Shown here: piece after piece, positions 59,202-64,000 of the stretch
Layout of the letters: every line of letters starts with the position of its first letter
Numbering within the stretch: the first letter of the stretch is position 1
NCBI GenBank assembly: GCA_006503535.1
Contig: QYRS01000012.1
Coordinates: 1,240,001-1,304,000, forward strand
Length of the DNA: 64,000 nt
Direction: 5' to 3'
Origin: Arthrinium phaeospermum
Lineage: Eukaryota; Ascomycota; Sordariomycetes; Amphisphaeriales; Apiosporaceae
The notes under the pieces: generated by a model
Database searches by the model: none
Told to the model about the DNA's origin: nothing
What the model saw: only the letters and a program-made list of their open reading frames with translations
Program-made: the position numbers and the translations under genes

Positions 59202-61297
59202 ATGTCCGCACGCGGCGAATCGTACCCTCGGCCTATTCAAGGGTAAGTATGGCCAGGACAGCGTTGTTGTATATCTACCAATTGGCCATCGCGTGTCTAA
59301 TAAAGAGCGATAGACCCTCGGTTCCGTACCGCGGTGCCGAGAGACAGGACCATAGTGTACATGGCCTTTTCTTATTTATTCTGGCATATTTGTAAGTACG
59401 CCTTCGCATAACTTGCCTTCGTTACCGTAATCTAACGGCACGGGCTATCTATTCAGGATTGAACATGTGGGTTTCATCAGGCGCAGCGTCTGGCATAATA
59501 CTGGTTTTGGGTCACTGCGTCGCATCTGGTCGCATCTAGGGGCAACCGAGCCTCGATTTGTTCCTACCGTATATCCAAACCACGTACCTGGGTCTGTTAT
59601 CGGACCCGAGGGGGCAGCAGCAGGTTCAGCTCCCACTGGTATCAACGGAACGGACCAAGAAGATTGTGCGCTGAACCCGATATTCGCGGACTGCTCCGTC
59701 GCGCAGTATCGTAAACGGTACCTCTCGGGAGATCTGACCCCGCTGGCCGTCGTCAAGGCCCTCCTCCCGCTGATCCGGCGCGACCTCTCGCCGCCGGGCG
59801 TCCACTCGACGGCCTGGATCGACGTCAATGTCGACCTGGTCCTCCGGGCCGCCGAAGCGTCCACGTTGCGCTACCGAAACAAACAGTCGCTCAGCCCCTT
59901 GGACGGCGTCCCGGCCGGGGTCAAGGACCAGTACGACGTCGACGGGTATCTGACGAAGTTCGGGTCCCCGCACGACCTGACTGGTCGAGACCACCTCGGC
60001 CACACGTACAGTAGCTGGTGCGTCCAGAGGCTCCAAGATGCGGGGGCTATCATTGTGGGAAAACTGAACATGCACGAACTCGCGGCAGGTAAGTGATCCG
60101 TGTATGTATATACACACATATATGCTCCATCATTTCCCCAAAGTAGATGCCCGCTTCCTAAGACCCTTTTCTTCAGACACGTCCGGTATCAACACCACGT
60201 ACGGAACCCCCCGCAATCCGTACAACGAAAAGTACTACACGGGCGGAAGCTCCTCCGGATCAGCCTATGCCGTGGCTGCCGGGCTGCTTCCAATCGCCCT
60301 TGGCACCGATGGCGGCGGGAGCATTCGGATCCCGGCCTCGTTCTGCTCCGTGTTTGGGCTGAAGCCAAGTCATGGCAGGCTGTCCTATCTTCCGGGCGAC
60401 AACCACAACAGCACCTGCGAAGTCAACGGGCCGATCGCCGTTGACATGGGCTCCCTCGCCACGGTGTACTCTGTCATCAGCCAACCGCACCCCACCTCGC
60501 CGTTCCCGCCTGCCCCGGGCCTGCGCAGTATGCTTTCGCCAAACGCCCTCAACACTACGCCCAGGGTGCTAGGCATCCCGGAAGCGTGGTTCGACCGCGC
60601 CGAGCCGGGGGTGCAGGAACTGTGCCGTAGCGTGATCGACTGGCTGGTGGAAAATAAGGGCTACACCGTCGTCCCCATCGAGATCCCGTTCCTCACGGAG
60701 GGGCAAGCAGCGCACGCCCTCTCGGTGGTGTCGGACATGACCACGTCGATCCCAGCCACGCACGCCGCCCGCGGCGTCTCCCCCGCCGTCCGGATCCTGC
60801 TGGCCATGGGACGCGAGACGAGCGCCGGCGACTACTTGCTGGCCCAGCGGCTGCGCCGCGTCCTCATGGAGCACCTCGCCTGGCTCTGGCAGCGGCACCC
60901 GGGCCTGCTCGTCGTGACGCCGACGACGGCCGGCGCGGGGTGGCCGATCCGGGCGCCGGAGCGGGAGCTCGCGCATGGGGTTAGTGATGGCGGGCATAGC
61001 CTGCGGACTATGGAGTACGTCTGGCTGGCCAACTTCTGCGGGATGCCGAGCCTCAGCGTACCGGCGGGGTACGTGGTACCCGAAGGTGGCGGTGGGGATG
61101 CCGGCCGGGTTGCAGAGCCGGGGACGCCTGGCGAAGTGCCGGTCGGGTTGATGGTGACGGCTGAGTGGACGAGGGAGGACGTGCTGATGCGGTTTGGGTG
61201 CGACGCGGAGGAGCTCACGGCGGAGCGCTGCAGCCGGCCGGAAGGCTGGGTTGACCTCATACGGGCTACTCAGGGGGCTGGTCTGGAGGGACCATGA
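59202..61297 (+). CDS. amidase-signature hydrolase with N-terminal hydrophobic segment
   Basis: Four exons: 59202-59242, 59314-59391, 59457-60088, 60177-61297 (623 aa), GT-AG and in phase. The start is placed at 59202 because exons 1 and 2 give the fungal-type leader PRPIQGPSVPYRGAERQ and a hydrophobic helix (HGLFLFILAYLIEHVGFI) that runs smoothly into exon 3. The catalytic Ser-cisSer-Lys triad of the amidase signature is intact: Lys196 in GVKDQYDV, cis-Ser275 in GGSSSGSA and nucleophile Ser299 in TDGGGSIRIPASF. The family hydrolyses linear amides (for example acetamide or fatty-acid amides); the substrate here is unknown. The hydrophobic N-terminus could act as a membrane anchor, as in some fatty-acid amide hydrolases, which is inference. 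The C-terminal half has a Gly-rich insertion after SVPAGYVV. Confidence 0.9.
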
Positions 61298-62693
61298 AGG
61301 GTTACATCAATGTGGGTTGCAAGCGACATGCCAGGCAACCGAAACTCTACTTCTACCTATTAGTTGCATCATCAAGTTGCATTTCAAGGCAGTCTGCTGG
61401 ATTGTTGGTTTCGATACAAAGACGGAACTACTTCAATATGTTTACAAGTTATGAAATCCCGTAATGGCTAAACAGAGAAAGAAGAATATCTGACACGAGT
61501 ATTTCGATCTGCCAATGTCATGGCCAGACTACCTATCCTTGCTACAGGGCACAGGGTATCACTGAGGCGGCAAGCGGGAGAGCCAACCTTGATTGTGGGG
61601 GCTACTTTCTTCGTTCTTGGGTCAACCAATTTCGGGTCCCGACGGTTAGGTAAGCGTTAGGCTGGTTGGCTGAGTTAGGATTTGGGATGGGCGAGTAAGC
61701 GGGGATGACCTCATACGCAGCTGAAACACATGGCACTTTCCCCCCAAGACCCAAGAAAACAGACCTCAGCTAAACGTCGTGCCCTGTTTCCAAAAGCTAC
61801 TAAAACTAAGGCTTCCGACTATCAAAATACCAAATTAGAACGTCTTTTTACCAGCCACCCGGAACTGAGTAAGTGGCCAGCCAGTCGCAATATCTGTTGC
61901 CTGGATTGTCCTGGAAATGTTTCGTAAGTGGCTCTGTCGCATGGTTGATGGATTCAGACAAGGTCAGCAGCCTCCACCCACGATAACCGAGTTTGACAGG
62001 CTCATACAGTATGATCCCTGAGACGATGTGGTGTGCTCATCAGTAATCATTCCCCGTTCCGGTTCCCTCCCGCTAGCTCAATCGACCAGAGAGACCAGAG
62101 ACCCCCCTGGGCCTGGGCCCCTGGACATCCTGATACCATTGCGGTAAACTTGCCTGTGTTCTATTGGCCGTGGCTGCTGGTTGGCTCGGCGGGGGTAGGT
62201 TGTCTAGACTGCCGCTGTCTCTGCAAGCCGATGCTCTGGCCAAGCCATGGTGCATGGTGGATGCATGGTGCTTGGGTGCTTGGTGCATGGCGAGATTCCT
62301 AAGATTCCTGATTTTCGGTCCTCCCTGCGCATCGCAACAAAGCGCCTGTGGTCTTTCGTGTCGGTTCATCATTGGTACTTTACGTGATTTCCTTCTTCTC
62401 TCCCACCTCCACCGCCATATCCACCCCGCCAGCAACCACCCGCATAGCCTAGGAAACATCGCGGTACTACCCTGCATACATATACAACATCCATATCGTA
62501 GGACACTGGCCTTCTCGACCAACATCCCTTTCGTCTCTCCGTTTCACATTCAGATACCCCCAACCCAGCAACCCACCCCTGCAGCCTAGGTGCCTACATA
62601 CCTCGAAGACTGCCCTTTCGCCAGCTACCTCGATTCTCTGTACAGCTATTGCATTTCTGCTCCTTTGACCGACCACTAGAATCGGCTGCAAAC
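61298..62693. other. 1.4-kb intergenic region
   Basis: This lies between the amidase and the AhpC/TSA-type gene. It includes short GCATGGTG-like repeats near 62240-62290 and a long C-rich leader before 62694. The minus-strand ORFs in it look random. Confidence 0.45.
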
Positions 62694-64000
62694 ATGTCTG
62701 CGACGACCGAGCCACAGGCAAAGGAGGCCGCCGGCGCACTCGACGCCAACGCTGGGAACACCGAAGCCGCCAAACTCGAGCCAAGCGCAACGACGGAAAA
62801 GCACACGACACAGCCCGCCTCTCAACCGTCGGAGAAGATAGCACCTGCCGCTCCCACGCCGTTGGACACCAATGTCCCACCATCCGTCGCGACGACGACA
62901 TCACCGACCGCCACGACCCACTCTACCGCGAGTCCTACTGTCGCTTCAACAGCAGCACCCACGAAGAGCACGAACGAGTCAAATGGGGCAACGGCCCCGG
63001 CTGGCGATCTCTCGGTCAAAGCAACAAATCTCAAAACCGACGACATCAACCCGCCTGACTTCCAGGGCGAGGTCCTGACCAACAATGACCTTCCTACCCA
63101 GGCCACTTTGAAGAAGTTGGAGAACCATACCGTGCTAGACTCCAGTCGCAAGTCGCATACGTTCAAGAGTCTGTACTCGGGCCCCAATGTAGCACGCCGG
63201 GTGCTGATTATATTTGTGCGGCACTTCTTTTGCGGTGTAAGTCATCCTTGATTGGCCTAATAAACTGCGATACCTAGGGCTAACTCTATTTGGAACAGAA
63301 CTGCCAGGAGTATCTGCGCATGCTATCTGCTGCCATCACGCCAGAGGCTCTCCTGGCTTTACCGGTGCCGACCTTCATCGCTGTGATCGGCTGCGGCGCG
63401 CCGGAGCTCATTAAGTCATACATCTCGGAAACCCACTGTCCTTTCCCCGTCTATGCCGACCCTACCAAGGTTCTCTATAACGAACTTGGCATGGTTCGAA
63501 CTTTGGCCATGGGCAATCGACCGGCTTACATGCAACACAAATCCGTGGCCCAGACCGTCATGTCCGGTATCGTACAAGGACTGAAGCAGGTCAAGTCGGG
63601 CCTGGTCCTCAAGATGGGCGACCAGCGCCAGGTCGGCGGCGAGTTCCTGTTCGAGCCCGCATCCCTGTCTCTCGATTCGCCCATCCCGACCCCCTCGGAC
63701 GAGGAAAAGACGATCGACCTGGACGAGAAGACGGGGCCGGCGGACGACGGCAAGAGCGAGGAGAAGAAGGTCACCTGGTGCCACCGCATGCGCACGACGC
63801 GCGATCACGTCGAGATCCCCGAGCTGATGGAGGTGCTGGGGCTGGACAGCGAGGGCGCCCCCAAGCAGCAGAGCGCCAAGCGGTACGAGAGCGCCCTCAA
63901 GGCCCGCAAGGGCACGGGCGTCAGCATGGCGAGCCAGATGAGCCGGGCGAGCTTGGACGCCCGGGCGGCGCGGAGCAGCGTGGCGAGCTCTTTGACGAGC
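62694..64000 (+). CDS. AhpC/TSA-type (thioredoxin-fold) redox protein, 3' end beyond the window
   Basis: Exon 1 is 62694-63236 and exon 2 starts at 63299 and is still open at 64000. The intron (GTAAGT, GCTAACT branch, CAG) is in phase. The first 110 residues are Ala/Thr/Ser/Pro-rich and disordered. A thioredoxin-like domain follows: SHTFKSLYSGPNVARRVLIIFVRHFFCG joins NCQEYLRM, giving a C-x-x-C pair (Cys180 and Cys183) at the helix start, then TFIAVIGCGAPELIKSY and a strand with FPVYADPTKVLYNELG. This pattern is that of the AhpC-TSA_2 family (PRXL2-like), common in fungi as long proteins. An acidic linker with EEKKVTWCHRMRTTRDHVEIPEL closes the fold and a Ser/Arg-rich tail follows. A role in peroxide or disulfide handling is family inference. 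Confidence 0.85.

Overview
This window is nuclear DNA from a filamentous ascomycete (Pezizomycotina, most likely a Sordariomycete). The evidence is short GT-AG introns of about 50-90 nt with CTAAC-like branch sites, GC-rich third codon positions, a Zn2Cys6 regulator, a fungal-type C2/EF-hand phosphatidylserine decarboxylase and eukaryotic housekeeping genes (DPB2, COPI epsilon, IMP4, UPF1/NAM7, a plasma-membrane syntaxin). There are no operons. Exon maps were built by hand from reading frame, splice signals and protein families; 'residue' numbers refer to those spliced models.

Layout. 1-175: 3' end of DNA polymerase epsilon subunit B (+). 605-3091: six-exon Zn2Cys6 transcription factor (+) with a 7-nt micro-exon. 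3636-5270: single-exon calpain-like protein (-) whose catalytic Cys is Ser. 7670-8849: short-chain dehydrogenase (+), convergent with 9462-13128, a C2/EF-hand phosphatidylserine decarboxylase (-). 16115-17222: HAD phosphatase (-). 19510-20531: coatomer epsilon (-). 21401-21886: acidic low-complexity protein (-). 23436-24788: protein kinase (+) with two +1 frame breaks. 28475-29386: FAM210/DUF1279 mitochondrial protein (+). 35353-36114: conserved fungal protein of unknown function (+), alone in a 13-kb gene-poor tract. 42680-43530: secreted SGNH/GDSL hydrolase (-). 49130-50324: Sso-type syntaxin (-). 52476-53847: IMP4 (-), divergent from 54561-58021, UPF1 (+). 59202-61297: amidase (+). 62694-end: AhpC/TSA-type redox protein (+, cut by the window end).

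The genes serve unrelated cell functions: DNA replication, lipid synthesis, vesicle traffic, rRNA processing, mRNA decay and small-molecule hydrolysis. No biosynthetic cluster, CRISPR array, complete transposon, rRNA or convincing tRNA was seen. Long non-coding stretches (29.4-35.3, 36.1-42.7 and 43.5-49.1 kb) hold simple repeats and one near-perfect 191-bp tandem duplication. No wholly new system is evident. The points most worth a second look are the Cys-to-Ser calpain-like protein with an internal N-terminal repeat, the micro-exon that carries the first zinc ligand of the regulator, the doubly frame-broken kinase, an overlapping upstream ORF on UPF1, and the isolated conserved gene at 35.4 kb.
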